Shown here piece after piece: positions 49,841-60,643 of a stretch of 64,000 nt of DNA (positions within the stretch are counted from its first letter, which is position 1; the number at the start of each line of letters is the position of its first letter). The DNA comes from Linyphia triangularis. Lineage: Eukaryota; Arthropoda; Arachnida; Araneae; Linyphiidae. The stretch spans positions 54,791,959 through 54,855,958 of the forward strand of contig OZ021726.1 in NCBI GenBank assembly GCA_963978545.1, written 5' to 3'. Both the position numbers and the translations under genes were made by a program. A model generated the notes under the pieces. It was not told the DNA's origin. It made no database searches and was given only the letters and a program-made list of their open reading frames with translations.

Positions 49841-50390
49841 ACAAATGTAGGATATTAAAAAGGTACAAAAGGCTTTTAGAATGCTTTTTAAAGTATGGGA
49901 AACGTCTAACTTAAACTTTTCTCTAATATTAAAAATTTATAATGCAATAGTAAAATCAATTTTACTATATGGCAGTGAAACTTTGAAAATCACAAAACTG
50001 CGAGAGAATTAAAGCTAATGCATTCCAAACTAAGTGCTTAAGAAAAGTTTTAAGAATATTTTGACCAAATAAAATATCCAATTCAGAGTTATATATAGGA
50101 AAACGGCCATTAGACCCTTAGCAGCTGAAATCATGAAAAAGAGACGGCATTGGATTGGTCACGTTTTGAGAAGAGGTCCTGAAACCAACGAAAGAATTGC
50201 TTTGACATGGGGGCCGGATAGAAAGCGGAAGAGAAGGTAACCCAGGTTGACCGGGAGAAGGATGGTCATAAAAGAACGAGACAAACTAGAGGCCGAGCTG
50301 GGCACTTGCCAGAGAGGCCGTGCTTAACCGGAAGGAATGGGTGTCAACGATTGAGGCCTCATGAGCCTACCAGGCTTGACGAGTCACAAG
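49841..50390 (+). pseudogene. 3' part of a non-LTR retrotransposon ORF (reverse transcriptase C-terminus)
   Basis: The conceptual reading, with frameshifts, gives NAIVKSILLYGSETLKITK (about 49943-50001), NAFQTKCLRKVLRIF (about 50018-50062), PLAAEIMKKRRHWIGHVLRR and GPETNERIALTWGPDRKRKR (about 50115-50240). These are the thumb region and the conserved RR.WIGHVLRR C-terminal block found in many animal non-LTR retrotransposons. Stops within the first half and after RKRKRR show it is dead. The segment 49841-50099 is repeated almost perfectly in inverted orientation at 60644-60902. The C-terminal block from 50100 on is not. The clade is unresolved. Confidence 0.85.
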
Positions 50391-50763
50391 GCAAGGCATG
50401 CACAATTAAAAATGGTAATTGTGTATTATTCCATCGATCGTTAGTGAACTTTTGTTGGTAACAAAAAGTTTGAACCACCTGACCGCCATAGTGATCCTGT
50501 TCAGCTGAAATCAGCATCGAAAGGGGAGGGGGGGGGGGGGCTTTTCCATGGAATGTCTCAACTGTGTGGTCATCCATTTTGACCGACCATTTCAACAGAC
50601 TAAAGAAATCCGTTTGAGGAACTTTTGTCTCGTCAAAGGTTGACAGAATAATACATAAATATCTACTAACAACAGTAGTATAAAAAGTGCATGTTAAGTA
50701 CACTGCACGAAAATTGGATTTCATTGTTTTAATTTCTGAAAAAAGATACATAAAATTTACCAA
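50359..50763 (-). other. 134-codon open frame, probably not a gene
   Basis: This is the longest non-repetitive open frame in the window. It contains a proline run made by a G-rich tract (about 50523-50540), and its last codons cover the end of the retrotransposon fragment read backwards. I recognise no domain, signal peptide or family, and composition does not change across its ends. It could hide part of an old repeat. Confidence 0.15.
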
Positions 50764-52071
50764 ATGCGGATTATGAGGATTCTCCTATACATGTAATGTG
50801 AATTAACACTAAAATTTATCTACATAGAATGACTTGTCAAAACTGGGTTTCAAATTAGTGAACAATGAAAAAGGAGGGAATTAGGAAACAATGAACTCAA
50901 CATAAATGAAGTGAGAATTAGTAAGATATGTGACCTCAAGCACCTCATCTTGAATTTTTATACCAAAATTCAAATTCAACTGGAAATAGAAATCAGTAAT
51001 ATATATATATATCATCTCTTAGCGACAAATACATATATTGGATTGGAACTTGGATATTTATTAAGATGTTCCCATTCCACGTGTCTCTTTTTCTCTCCAA
51101 ACGAATTTCTGCCCAAATTCTTAAACTTAGTGACATTTTTGTTTACAACAAACTCCAAATTGATAGGGTTTTTGTAACCGCAAATCATCAGCCTTAAAAA
51201 GAAAATATTTCAGTCATTATATGTCATCAAGTTATACTTGCTTGGTCTTAGATTCTTAGATTATTGGTCTTAGGTTCCCCAATAGAAATGTGTGTAAAAC
51301 GACATTTTAGGCAAAATAACATATTCCAACTTGTTTTTCCTATTGCTTTTTGAAAGGATATGATTTGGATAGTCGAAATCAGGTAAAGTGGGATTGTCAT
51401 TGAATTTTAATGAAATTTTTCTACACTAACTGCAACGCGTAAATATGTTATTTAGTATTCCTAACACAAGGAAACATAGACCTGATCCTTTTCTGTAAAC
51501 TTCAAAACGTGAGTGTTTAGAGAATTTCGGAAAGAAGTTAAAAGACTTTAAAATTCTTATATATTTTGTATACAATTTAAATATTTCTATTTGTAATGGA
51601 ATGAGAGTTTGAATTTCAAGTAGACAATACACACACTTTAGATTCACCTCAGCATCTTTCACTTCGAAGGATTTTAAACTAGATAAAAACTTCAGTTAAG
51701 CTTATAAAGTTTTTAGTGTTACTTTATTTTAAAGATTTATATAACCGCAGGAAATGTTAGAAAAATGTCTAAAAAAGGAATGTTTTTGATTGGAAAATAT
51801 TTCAAGCGAGAAAATCATATTTGGATAATGAGAAAAATAAAGTTCTTTAATTTTAACAGCAAACGATTTATTTGGAAATTTTCCATATTAATTATACTTT
51901 CAACTGTTGTTTCTTTACTTAAAGAAACAATTATTTTAAAATTAAGTCCTTTTAAAAAATAGAATTTAATTTGCAAATGGTGTAATTGTAAAAGAATTAT
52001 ATGTGAAGAACTGAGAATCACCGAATAAGTATGAATCATTTCTGAAACAAATAATTATACTATTCAAAATA
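50391..52071. other. AT-rich non-coding DNA
   Basis: Besides the doubtful minus-strand frame at 50359-50763, nothing is supported. The frames at 50911-51177 (+), 51426-51662 (-) and 51765-51962 (+) are AT-driven. Confidence 0.5.
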
Positions 52072-52084
52072 GACTTCAATTATG
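52072..52084. repeat. 13-bp target site duplication, left
   Basis: GACTTCAATTATG occurs here and again at 52254-52266, immediately outside the SINE. The perfect match indicates a comparatively recent insertion. Confidence 0.85.
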
Positions 52085-52253
52085 GTTGGTTGTATTCAGA
52101 TTATCTGGCGCCGTCAGCAACAGGGGGGCTATAATGCGCCGAAACATTCGTCATTAGACAAGCCAGCATACATTTACAAACACCCATGCCTAACACGGGA
52201 CTCACCTCGCGGTCCAGAAGCCAGCACGCTAACCACTATACCGTTTGGTCGGC
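52085..52253 (-). mobile_element. tRNA-derived SINE with intact target duplication
   Basis: The element is 169 bp. Its minus strand starts GCCGACCAAACGGTATAGTGG and continues TTAGCGTGCTGGCTTCTGGA, an A box and anticodon arm of tRNA type. GCGAGGTGAGTCCCG looks like a B box with a small deletion. An unrelated body with GAATGTTTCGGCGCATTATA follows, and the 3' end lacks a long poly(A). The 13-bp duplications show that LINE machinery inserted it as an RNA copy. The damaged B box suggests that the copy cannot be transcribed well. The short + frame at 52082-52267 covers it by chance. Confidence 0.85.
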
Positions 52254-52266
52254 GACTTCAATTATG
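52254..52266. repeat. 13-bp target site duplication, right
   Basis: This is identical to 52072-52084. Confidence 0.85.
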
Positions 52267-53951
52267 AAACCATTTAAAATATTTACTAGTAGGGAAAGAA
52301 TAGATTCTTTTAAAAACAGATACCGAAAGAAAACGTTTAAAACTACTTCTTAAAATAATGACGTTGTATTGGCAATTCCATACCTTGAAGAATTGCCCTT
52401 TAATTCTCTTGATCGTGAAGAACCATTAAGTGATTAATAAGAAAAAGATGGTGCCCAGAAAAAAAATACAGTAAAAATACTTTTAAGATATCCTTAATAA
52501 CTTTAGCTTCTGATTTAATACAAGAAAAAGTCTTCCTAAGAGACGGGGGATTATTGAGTTGACTGGTATGTTTGGTAAGTTGTTCGGTCACTTAAATTAA
52601 TTATAGAAAATGTTAGTTTCATTTTTTTTTTTTTTTTTTTTGTCTTGGGGAAATAGTAATGTGCTTCATCAACAAAAAAATAACTATGCAATGAAAGTAA
52701 AGATATAACTTTAATTTCATTATTTTTTTTTCTATAAGTATTTAGTGTTCAAAATAAAATAAAACAATAATTAGAGCTCTAAGGTAAAAATCATCAGTGT
52801 TCTTTCTTGCACCAGTATTCAAGCATCCGCAATTAAAATTTAGAAGAAGAAAAAGAAGGGAAAAAAAAAGAAGGAAAAAAAACCTAGCGATTGTTTCAAA
52901 TTATGAGCATGAAAAAAAATATCAGAATAAATCATTCTAAGCTATTATTTTTATACGTGACCAGCTGCAGATTTTGTTATTATATGATAATGAGTAAAAT
53001 AAAAACCACATAGTATGGAGCAAAATAAATTCGTAGCGATTGTGTTTTTTCATACCAAATGTTAAGGGTGTAAACTTTTTTAGTTAGGTCTTTTTTAACT
53101 AACGTGTAAATTTTAATCAACATACTTTTCTTATTTTCTTAGAGAAAAAATATATTTATGTCTGTAAAGTTTTTTATGGTTAAAAAATTAAATAAATTCA
53201 TTAGAAAAGTATGCCAAACATTAGTGTCTAAATTTCTTGAGTGTTCCATTGCTTTGCACTCAGAGCAAAAACCGAAAAAAGAATGCTTTAGTTAATTCTA
53301 AAGTTAACTTTTACTTATAAATATTCATCGATAAATACGTTTTTCCGCTTTTGCATGAAAATTAGTTCAGTTTTACAATTTTTCCCCGTGCAATAAAATG
53401 TTGACTACTGTGTCATTGTTAGACCATTTTCTGGTATTGCTTAAATCTTGGTTGTCCGAACTGAGTTGCTTTTTTTTTAAGCATTTTTATTAAGAAGACA
53501 AAATTTCATAAAATAAGAATTGAAAATGTAAGTATATAAATATCGGAATGCCTTATATATTTTTTAAACAAACTCAAAAGCAATTCTCAAAATAAAAATT
53601 TACAATTGGAATTTTATTCACCAAGTACATTGTCATAACACTGTGGTTACCTTACTGTCTCCTTATTTAAGTAGCATCAATTATCGATACACTAATGACC
53701 CAGTTTTCGACACTTGTTTATATAATTGCAAAACACCATAAAATATAGACGCCAACTACATGGAAGCAAAGGATTCCCCGTGCCCCCCGTGCTCCACCAA
53801 CAACGGGGACAAGAATATAATTTCGCCCCCGCTCCAAGAATCTGTAAAAATTTATTTTTCCAATATTAAATATTTTGCGAAAAGGACATTTTGTAATGTT
53901 CTATAGATAAAAAATCCCTTAAAACTAGAAAGTAAACACAATATTTGTAGT
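52267..53951. other. AT-rich non-coding DNA
   Basis: A T20 run (52622-52641) and a purine-rich AAGAAGAAAAAG stretch (52843-52885) are the only simple features. A short C/G-rich patch (53773-53835) with GTGCCCCCCGTG stands out but matches nothing I know. Confidence 0.5.
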
Positions 53952-54014
53952 AACCATAGAGTAATAACACTGATACTATCCAGTGGATAGTATCAGTGTT
54001 ATTATTCTATGGTT
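53952..54014. repeat. Loopless hairpin with 31-bp arms
   Basis: The left arm (53952-53982) starts AACCATAGAGTAATAACACT. The right arm (53984-54014) is its reverse complement with one mismatch, and they are separated by a single G. Such a symmetric structure is not explained by base composition. With no loop it does not look like a microRNA precursor. It may be a template-switch (quasi-palindrome) product or the fused ends of a MITE. Confidence 0.9.
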
Positions 54015-54287
54015 ATCCACCCCTCTCTCCCAAACGAAAATCAAGTAAGTGCAGCAGCTCTTTTGTTCAATTTCATAAAAATATATATTTTAAAGTACTG
54101 AATGATATTGGAATTAGTAATTTTGTAATGAGGAGATTACTGGTACGTGTTCTTCTTTCTTTAATTATTATCCAGAATCATTAAAATTTGGTTCGGTTCA
54201 ATATATTCAGTGGGTAGATCATGAAAAGAGTAGAGTCCAGAAATCTTGGTCCAAAAGGGTATTAAAACCCTTTCTATTGATACCTAG
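54015..54287. other. Non-coding DNA between hairpin and dispersed repeat
   Basis: This stretch contains the end of a 62-codon + frame (53996-54184) and nothing recognisable. It may be the 5' part of the dispersed repeat that follows. Confidence 0.4.
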
Positions 54288-54870
54288 AGGTGGGGAACAT
54301 CACACAACTTCCAATTGAACTGTAATACTAGTCAAAGCATTTAAATTTGGAATGGATTGGTGTTATTTACCGATTTCATTTTCATAATTTCATTAAATTG
54401 AAAAAAATTTAAAGTTTAACAATATTTTTTTGATAATTATAAGGTTGGCAAAAAAAAAAAATCAAAATGGTGAAATAGGTGACTACGTTTTTCAATAATT
54501 ATTACATTATCCTTTCTTGTAAGTGAATCATATGAGAAACAGTAGAGCTGGCATAATATACTCAATGGAAGAAAACACTTTATGAATTCCTAAAGGCATT
54601 TTGAAGATGGAGATGTGTAGAGCACCTCAGATGGCATTACCACAGACTGCGATTTTGATCAAAATTTTTAGATCGTTTTTCGGCAATTTCAGAAAAATCC
54701 AAACTTTTCAATGGTAGCTACCTTATGCACGTATGTAATAGTGACGAAAACCCGATGGCCACCACTAACCCGCCTACAAAAATTGAACATTGTAGCTCAA
54801 TCCGTTCGGGAATTATGCTGAGCACAGACAGACACACTCATACATTATTTTTATACGACTTTTTTGAACT
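54288..54870 (+). repeat. Dispersed repeat family, copy 1 (longest)
   Basis: Landmarks in order are GGGGAACATCACACAACTT, GGTGTTATTTACCG, ATTATCCTTTCTTGTAAGTG, GGCATTACCACAG, TTTTGATCAAAATTTTTAGA, GCTACCTTATGCAC and a CAGACAGACACACTCAT tail. Copy 3 (61560-62160) repeats the middle and end in the same orientation. Copy 2 (about 60350-60465) repeats the start, inverted. The CACAGACA tail is of a type seen at the 3' ends of arthropod non-LTR elements and their SINE partners, but no coding part is present. Its class is unproven. Confidence 0.7.
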
Positions 54871-57688
54871 CAAAAACAAATGCAGTTAACTCAGCTAAAA
54901 TGCCAAAAAAAATATCGAATTTTTTACCAAATGCAATACTTTCAGTACCCATATTACATAAGTAATTAAAAGTAATAATAAAAAGCACATCTACAGAGTC
55001 ATGATAGATGTTTAACTCAAAAATTCTCACGCTCAACAGTTTAGATAAGAACTAGAATTAACCTATAAAAACATATTTTTTACTATACATTCTTTACATC
55101 TATTGCCAACTTATATACGCTATTTCAACTTTTTTAAGTAATTTTGAACTCAGATCAAGTTTTCAAATTGTTGGACTACTACAAAGAAAACCATCGTTTC
55201 CGTACCATTGACTAAAATGTTTTGCTTCCAAAACAAGGTAGAATGCTTTGTCATTGACAACTGTTATCTGCTAAGTTTCAGCTCGATAGGATGACGACAA
55301 GGAATTAAACAGCCCTCCCAATATTTTATCTCATCAACCTTAACAGAGGAAGGTTTCAGTTTTTAAGTAACGTGAAATTGTAATTTCTTGAATATGACTT
55401 AGTATCTGGATTTAAGGAATGGTAATAGAGACTTGTGAGAAAGACTTTTAGTCACAGTCTCCAAAACTTAATAAGAGGCTTTGTCGTGAATAACGAGTCT
55501 ATCTGCTAAGTTTCAGCTCGATTGATTGACGGCAAGTGATTCTTTGAACATTTTCCTGCCACAAACACGCAAAATTAAAGTTAATACAAAACATTTAAAA
55601 GAAATAACATCAATATTTTTGCAAGTACGTGTGTTTTCCATTTTACGCCGTATGCTTTTCTTACAAAACTACCTTCATTTATATTATATAGCTAAAAGTA
55701 TTGTGCAATTTAGCCGGACGTATTTGTTACTGCTAAACTTGAGCAATGGAGTTTTTTAATATTAATCAAGAGTTACTGATTGGTTGAGCATGGCTAAAAG
55801 TAGGGAATTTTATCTTATGTTAAGTATTCTATGTTCAACCTCATATCTTCTCCTAGTAAAAGCACTTAGCACGAATACTAACATACCTTCACCAATACTT
55901 AGATATCCACAAATTATTCCCGAAAGCATAAATCATTTCCCAAATCTAGCTATTCAGTATTATACAAATATGAGAAACGAAAAATAAATTACACCAGAAG
56001 AAAAACGGGAGAGAAGGAGGCAATACGAGTTTCTCAAAATGCATTACCAGCCTCTCGAAATCCCAGCTGCCAATCCGAAGAAAATGCATCGTGGCTTATT
56101 TGGCTAAATAATGGCAGGATCAGACATAAGTTTTCGATCGTCCCAAGGTAGAACTAGGTAAATATGGAGAAAGGAATCTATTTTTTTTTTTATTATTATT
56201 TATTATTATTGTTAGTTTGCTCTTTGTTGTTATCATCTGTAAGGGCTTATTATGCAGCCAGAATTGCGTCCCGTGGAATCGCAAGAAAAGGAGGGAGTAT
56301 GTTTATTGGAGAGAAATTGATGAGTAAGCGTTTACGAGGCTTATGCACTTCCATGGAAGATAGAAGTTTTGAATGAAGACTCTATTCTCATAAGAATCTT
56401 GAGTTTTAAGGGGGTGGGTGATGTTTGTAAGTAAAGAATACTTCTTCAGAGACAGCTTAAGGTTGATATTTAAATGTTTATTTCATGTATGTAATATACA
56501 CGCATCTGTTGTTTTGAAATGTGTTAGTTTTCAGTGCGTAAAATCCACTTATACTATTATTTTTATTTTGAAGATAATAAGTTAATTGGAAATAAAAACA
56601 ACGTTTGAATAAAAGGTACTCTTCCGTTAGACGGGCACCAGTTGGAGCAGTTATCGTAAAAATTAAATTTTTACATGTTTAGATGACTCGTTAATGTATC
56701 GCCATGACTAAATGTTTACGGTTTGTTATAAGGTTGCTATAGAAACCCAATAATGATTTGTTATAGTAATTATATATGATTTGAAGGTTTATAGTTTTGA
56801 TGAGTTATTGCTGCAATTTGGTTGTTTTCATCTGGTACCCGTCAAAAGGATAATAACCGAATAAAGTTCATAAAACTGAAAGACTGATTTTCTATATTTA
56901 TCAAGTGATAAGTAGAAGACAATTGTTTTGAAATTCTCTCATTAGTTTCTTAAGTTGTGATGCTATTCATAAATTTTCAACATCAGAAAAAAAAATCATA
57001 TGTATAATAGTTTAACGTTTTAATTTTATATTCAACATTCGATCCTGTTTGTCAACCAACTGTTAAAGAATAATAAGTTATTTCATATTCTTATAAAGTT
57101 TAAAATACGTAAAGTATCTACCAAATACTTTTGGAATATTTGATAAAAGTAAATGCGTCTATTAAAGCAAATTAAAAAAAATATCAAATGAGAAATTAAA
57201 CAATCTTGTAAACTTATCGTTTGTTGTTCACCAGTTTTAAGTAAAAAATAGATTTTTAGGGTTTTCAAATTTTGAAAAGAACTTATGTTTAAATTAATAA
57301 ACAAGTTTTAAATATAACTTAACCCTATCTACGATCAAATATTAATATAACTAGTGACTGCAACAATGTTTAATAAACTTTATTTCCTAACTGTCAACAA
57401 TATGAACCAAACCATGATACTGAGTGTGACATTTTTTTTTTTTTTTTTATAATTTAAATACGTTTCATATATTTCTTGACATACTTATTCACTTTCAACC
57501 GCAATGTAAATATTTATCTGTTAACATGTCAATTATTTATCTAAGTTGGATGTTTCATTGAAAAATATTATAAAAGAATATGTTTACGCATCTTGAAAAA
57601 GAGTCGAAACCCGATTTCAAGTTTCTCGCGATTAACAAAATAATATTAGAGTGCAATATTTGGCAGCCTAAATTCATCTCTACATATA
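54871..57688. other. Non-coding DNA with a short duplication and two weak open frames
   Basis: The phrase TATCTGCTAAGTTTCAGCTC plus GAT occurs at about 55265 and 55499, each shortly after GGCTTTGTC/TGCTTTGTC, so about 235 bp are duplicated in degenerate form. The phrase resembles 3'-end text of arthropod repeats. Two short + frames with hydrophobic starts (55784-55987, 56164-56376) are described separately or rejected. A T17 run lies at 57432-57448. Confidence 0.45.
55784..55987 (+). CDS. 67-codon open frame with a hydrophobic N-terminus, doubtful
   Basis: The predicted peptide begins MSMAKSREFYLMLSILCSTS and continues YLLLVKALS, then a polar proline/asparagine-rich remainder. The first 30 residues look like a signal peptide, with a basic start, a hydrophobic core and a small residue before a polar region. 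There are no paired cysteines, dibasic cleavage sites or recognisable mature peptide. In AT-rich DNA such frames arise by chance. Confidence 0.12.
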   Translation: MSMAKSREFYLMLSILCSTSYLLLVKALSTNTNIPSPILRYPQIIPESINHFPNLAIQYYTNMRNEK

Positions 57689-58255
57689 CACTGAAGAGCC
57701 AGAAAAACTAATATAGGCGTGCGTTTACAAATAACGGCGGTATGCCATCAAGCAGCGTTATAAGCAATGTTGTAATCTGAAGCGTCTATATAAGACGATG
57801 GATGAAAAAGGTGTTACATCGATTCCTGCTGCTACAATGGTAGGTTATGAAAATTTAAGGGACTTTTAAAGTGGCGTTATAGTAGGCTCTCGAGAGATTG
57901 GACATAGTACATCAGAGGTGCGAATTAATTTGAAATTTCACGTACGACCATTTTAAAAGCGTACCATGAATATCAATTATCAGGTAAAACATTAAATCTC
58001 ATACATCGGTGCAGCTGGGAAAAGACCTGGAAAGAACGGGACCATAGACGACTAAGAAGAATCCTTAAACAAGACAGAAGTGCAATACTTCCACAAGTTG
58101 CAGCGGATTTCAATGCTGGGGTATCAACAAGTGCCAGCGTGCAAACAATTCAAAGGACCATCATTGACATGAGCTTTCACAGGCGAAGGCCCACTCGTGT
58201 ACCGTTGTTGACAACAGGGAACGAAGCCTTACGACTCGCTTGGGTTCGCCAGCTT
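57689..58255 (+). pseudogene. 5'-half of a Tc1-like transposon, truncated and decayed
   Basis: A TA at 57687-57688 precedes the terminal inverted repeat start CACTGAAGAGCCAGAAAAAC. A TATA-like TCTATATAAG lies before the ATG at 57837. The transposase N-terminal part is readable with frameshifts, including LRRILKQDRSAILPQVAADF and SFHRRRPTRVPLL, the Tc1-type helix-turn-helix and linker region. An in-frame stop follows MVGYENLRDF. After LRLAWVRQLL (about 58250) the match ends. The DDE catalytic domain and right terminal repeat are missing, so the element is dead and cannot be excised with its own ends. Confidence 0.88.
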
Positions 58256-58944
58256 CTGATATAGTTAATCCACGGCACACAATTCTACAAGGATTTTTCA
58301 CAACTTTGTGAAAAGCCCAACGCCTTTAAATAAAAATCGGAACCGATGTAGAATCGGACATTTGGCAATATTTTTCATTTGGCATTCAGAAAACTCACCT
58401 GAATTAAATACACGATACCTAAAATAAAATTAAACATAACTTAATTTGAAATATATCTTTAAAAAATAAAATCTGTTGCTAGAAACACCATTTATCTGGG
58501 GAAAAAACGCCAAATTAAATCACGCCAAAGAATTGTTCTATACTACATCTGTACCAAAAAAAAAAAAAAAAAACTTGCTGACAATTGAAGGTATTTCCTC
58601 ATTCACTGTAGGGCTGTTAAAGAATGACTCTTTCTGGGACAAAACACTAAAAGAAACTGCGGCCAGACTTGCAAGTCTGGAAATATTTTCTGCCAAAGCA
58701 TTTAATGCCAATAAATTTTTGCAGCTGCAATGCCTCAGATTGCTCTAATTTGGAACTAATATAATATAAACAACTTTTAGCTCAGAATCCAGAGCCTTTT
58801 TTGTATCGTATTAGACCAGAGCGAAATATACTGTCGATGGAATATGATACAGTTTTTCGCAGAAACCTTAGTGAAACTGGAAAAGGAAGTGCAGTCCATT
58901 ACATACAAAATTATGGGTCTAGCCAAGTCTAGCACTTATATTCG
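58256..58944. other. Possible 5' part of the Helitron relic
   Basis: The sequence between the Tc1 fragment and the helicase remains is unclassified. The 90-codon frame at 58476-58748 has an A-run encoding KKKKK and no recognised motif. The text after 58780 may be decayed Helitron coding sequence upstream of the helicase. Confidence 0.35.
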
Positions 58945-59418
58945 CGATCAGAAGGATTGGTAGCACTTGCTGTCACTTCTTCTAGAATAGCTTTGACTCT
59001 GTTGGATATTGGACGAGCAGCATACACTTTGCTCAAATTGCCCTTAAATATTATTTCAGACTCGATAGCAGTTTGCAACATTTCGAAACTGAGTAACGTT
59101 GCTAAGCTGTTGCAACAACAACTTGCTCTTTAATTGTATGATATGAGGTTTTGTCCAGTGTTAAAAAGCTTTTGTTCACAATAATAGTATTTAAGTGATT
59201 TATCAAATATGTGCTCAAAATCAAAAATGATTTTTTGATGTGCAAAACAGCATCATTTCCGTTAAAAAGTTGATTTATGTAATATTACGTGGAATGTAGA
59301 TTTAAAAAATATTCTGATTCCTGAAATCGGCTTTGCACTTAGCTGGCTGCCATATCGGCTTCGTAAAAAAGCTATATTGGCTCGAAGTAATGATATTGAA
59401 GCCCTTAGCAATTTAATG
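58945..59418 (+). pseudogene. PIF1-like helicase remains of a Helitron
   Basis: From 58960 the + strand reads VALAVTSSRIALTLLDIGRA, then AYTLLKLPLNI and a VCNISKLSNVAKLLQQQ block. These match the helicase segment of Helitron Rep/Hel proteins that follows the nucleotide-binding loop (family form: LAVASSGIAATLL, HSALKLPLN and CNISK). A separate block from about 59331, FALSWLPYRLRKKAILARSN then DIEALSNLM, matches the later WLPxRAILA-type segment. The Walker A loop, the Rep nuclease domain and the sequence between the two blocks are missing or frame-shifted. This is a dead fragment. Confidence 0.75.
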
Positions 59419-59949
59419 CTCAGAAAATAAGAAAATCATTCACTTATATACAGGTGACACTTTTTGTATATGCATAAAAAAATGTATACCGATCATTTAT
59501 TTAAAATTCACTATACTTACAAATTATTCCATTTACTAATTTTGACAAAACCGAATATGTCACCAAAATGCAGCTTAAGCTGTAATTATGGATAACAGTG
59601 TGCTACAACTTCTTTTTCGAGACAGTTTCGGTTTTTTCGAAAATGAAGCAAATGGTGAAAATGAAGAACTAGCTTTTAAGAAGTACTATTTCTTAGTTGA
59701 TACTGAGTTCATTTACAGAACAGGCACGAATATTGTCTTTTATTTTTATGGTGTTTATTTTGCAATAATCATTCAGGGTGGGTCACCGTCAAAAAGACCC
59801 CAGATTTAAAGAGTCATAGCATTTCAGATTGTTAAAAGTAATTTCAATTCCAAAGTTCTGTTTTGAAAATTATATAATGCTTCTTATATACTGGTCACCT
59901 TATATTATAACTTGAATTGTCGAAATCAGTGACCTATATGCCTCAACGG
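59419..59949. other. Helitron interior or unrelated DNA
   Basis: The 73-codon frame at 59588-59809 (+) has no known motif. CAGGTGACAC (59451) and several GTCACC phrases occur here. They may belong to a further unclassified repeat lying between the helicase remains and the 3' end. Confidence 0.35.
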
Positions 59950-59978
59950 GTACCCAGCAACGCGGGTCCACGCAGCTA
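59950..59978 (+). mobile_element. Helitron 3' terminus (hairpin plus CTAT)
   Basis: ACCCAGCAACGCGGGT forms a short GC stem, followed eight bases later by GCAGCTAT. Helitrons end in a GC hairpin about 10 bases upstream of CTRR, and GCAGCTAGT is a common form. Here the terminal bases read CTAT, a one-base departure. It lies downstream of the helicase remains and in the same orientation, which supports the assignment. Confidence 0.55.
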
Positions 59979-60349
59979 TCTTACAAATAAAGTTTTCAAT
60001 ACCTTTACGTTTGTTGCTTTTCAATACATTTTTTAATATTGTTGTTGCTCAAAGGGTTTGAAATATTTGAAATGAGAAAACTGTTGAAATTTCAGTGTTT
60101 GGATTAAATTTTAACAAACATCTTTTTTTATGAATAGATATAACTTGAAAATGAAGATATGTATCATGATTGTCTCACGACACATAAAGTACTGCATTTA
60201 TAGCACGCGTTTCTGCAATATGCAACATTTTATGTTATACAAGGCTTGTTACATTAATTCAACTTTAATGTTTCCTTTCAATTACCTATGTATTTATATA
60301 GGATAGTAAGAGTATTGTTTTAGGTCAACAAAAAAAAATCTGGCCCATT
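59979..60349. other. AT-rich non-coding DNA
   Basis: Nothing recognised. Confidence 0.5.
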
Positions 60350-60465
60350 AAAAATCATTGTCATGAAAATATGAAAACAGTAATTAACACCATTCCATAT
60401 CAAATTTTAATGCAATGACCATTATTATAGTGCAGTTGAAAGTTGTGTGATGTTCCACATCCTTA
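60350..60465 (-). repeat. Dispersed repeat family, copy 2 (start only, inverted)
   Basis: On the minus strand the order is GGATGTGGAACATCACACAA, CTTTCAACTGCACTATAATA, AATGGTGTTAATTACTG and TTTTCATATTTTCATG. This follows the start of copy 1 at 54288-54400. It lies about 180 bp beyond the inverted reverse transcriptase fragment in the same orientation, so the two may derive from one element. Confidence 0.6.
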
Positions 60466-60643
60466 GTTCATAAAACAATGCTCATTTAAAAGCAGCAGCC
60501 CTTTTATTATCTAACAAACGTCTTTTGAAAAGCATGTGGGACATTTTTAAAATTCACAATTCATAAAATTTGAACAAATTATGTAGTATTTCTAGTTATT
60601 CAAAAGCAATATATATACATCAGACAAAAATTATCATCAATAT

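Noticed and set aside
50359..50763. 134-codon minus-strand frame as a host gene
   Set aside because: It runs through a G-homopolymer giving polyproline and into retrotransposon sequence in antisense. No domain is recognisable. It is kept only as a low-confidence entry.
53952..54014. microRNA precursor
   Set aside because: The hairpin has no terminal loop and is almost perfectly paired. Dicer substrates of the microRNA type have a loop and bulges.
56164..56376. 70-codon frame with a leucine/tyrosine-rich hydrophobic start
   Set aside because: The hydrophobic part comes from a T-rich and TTATTA run. The rest has no known motif or cysteine pattern.
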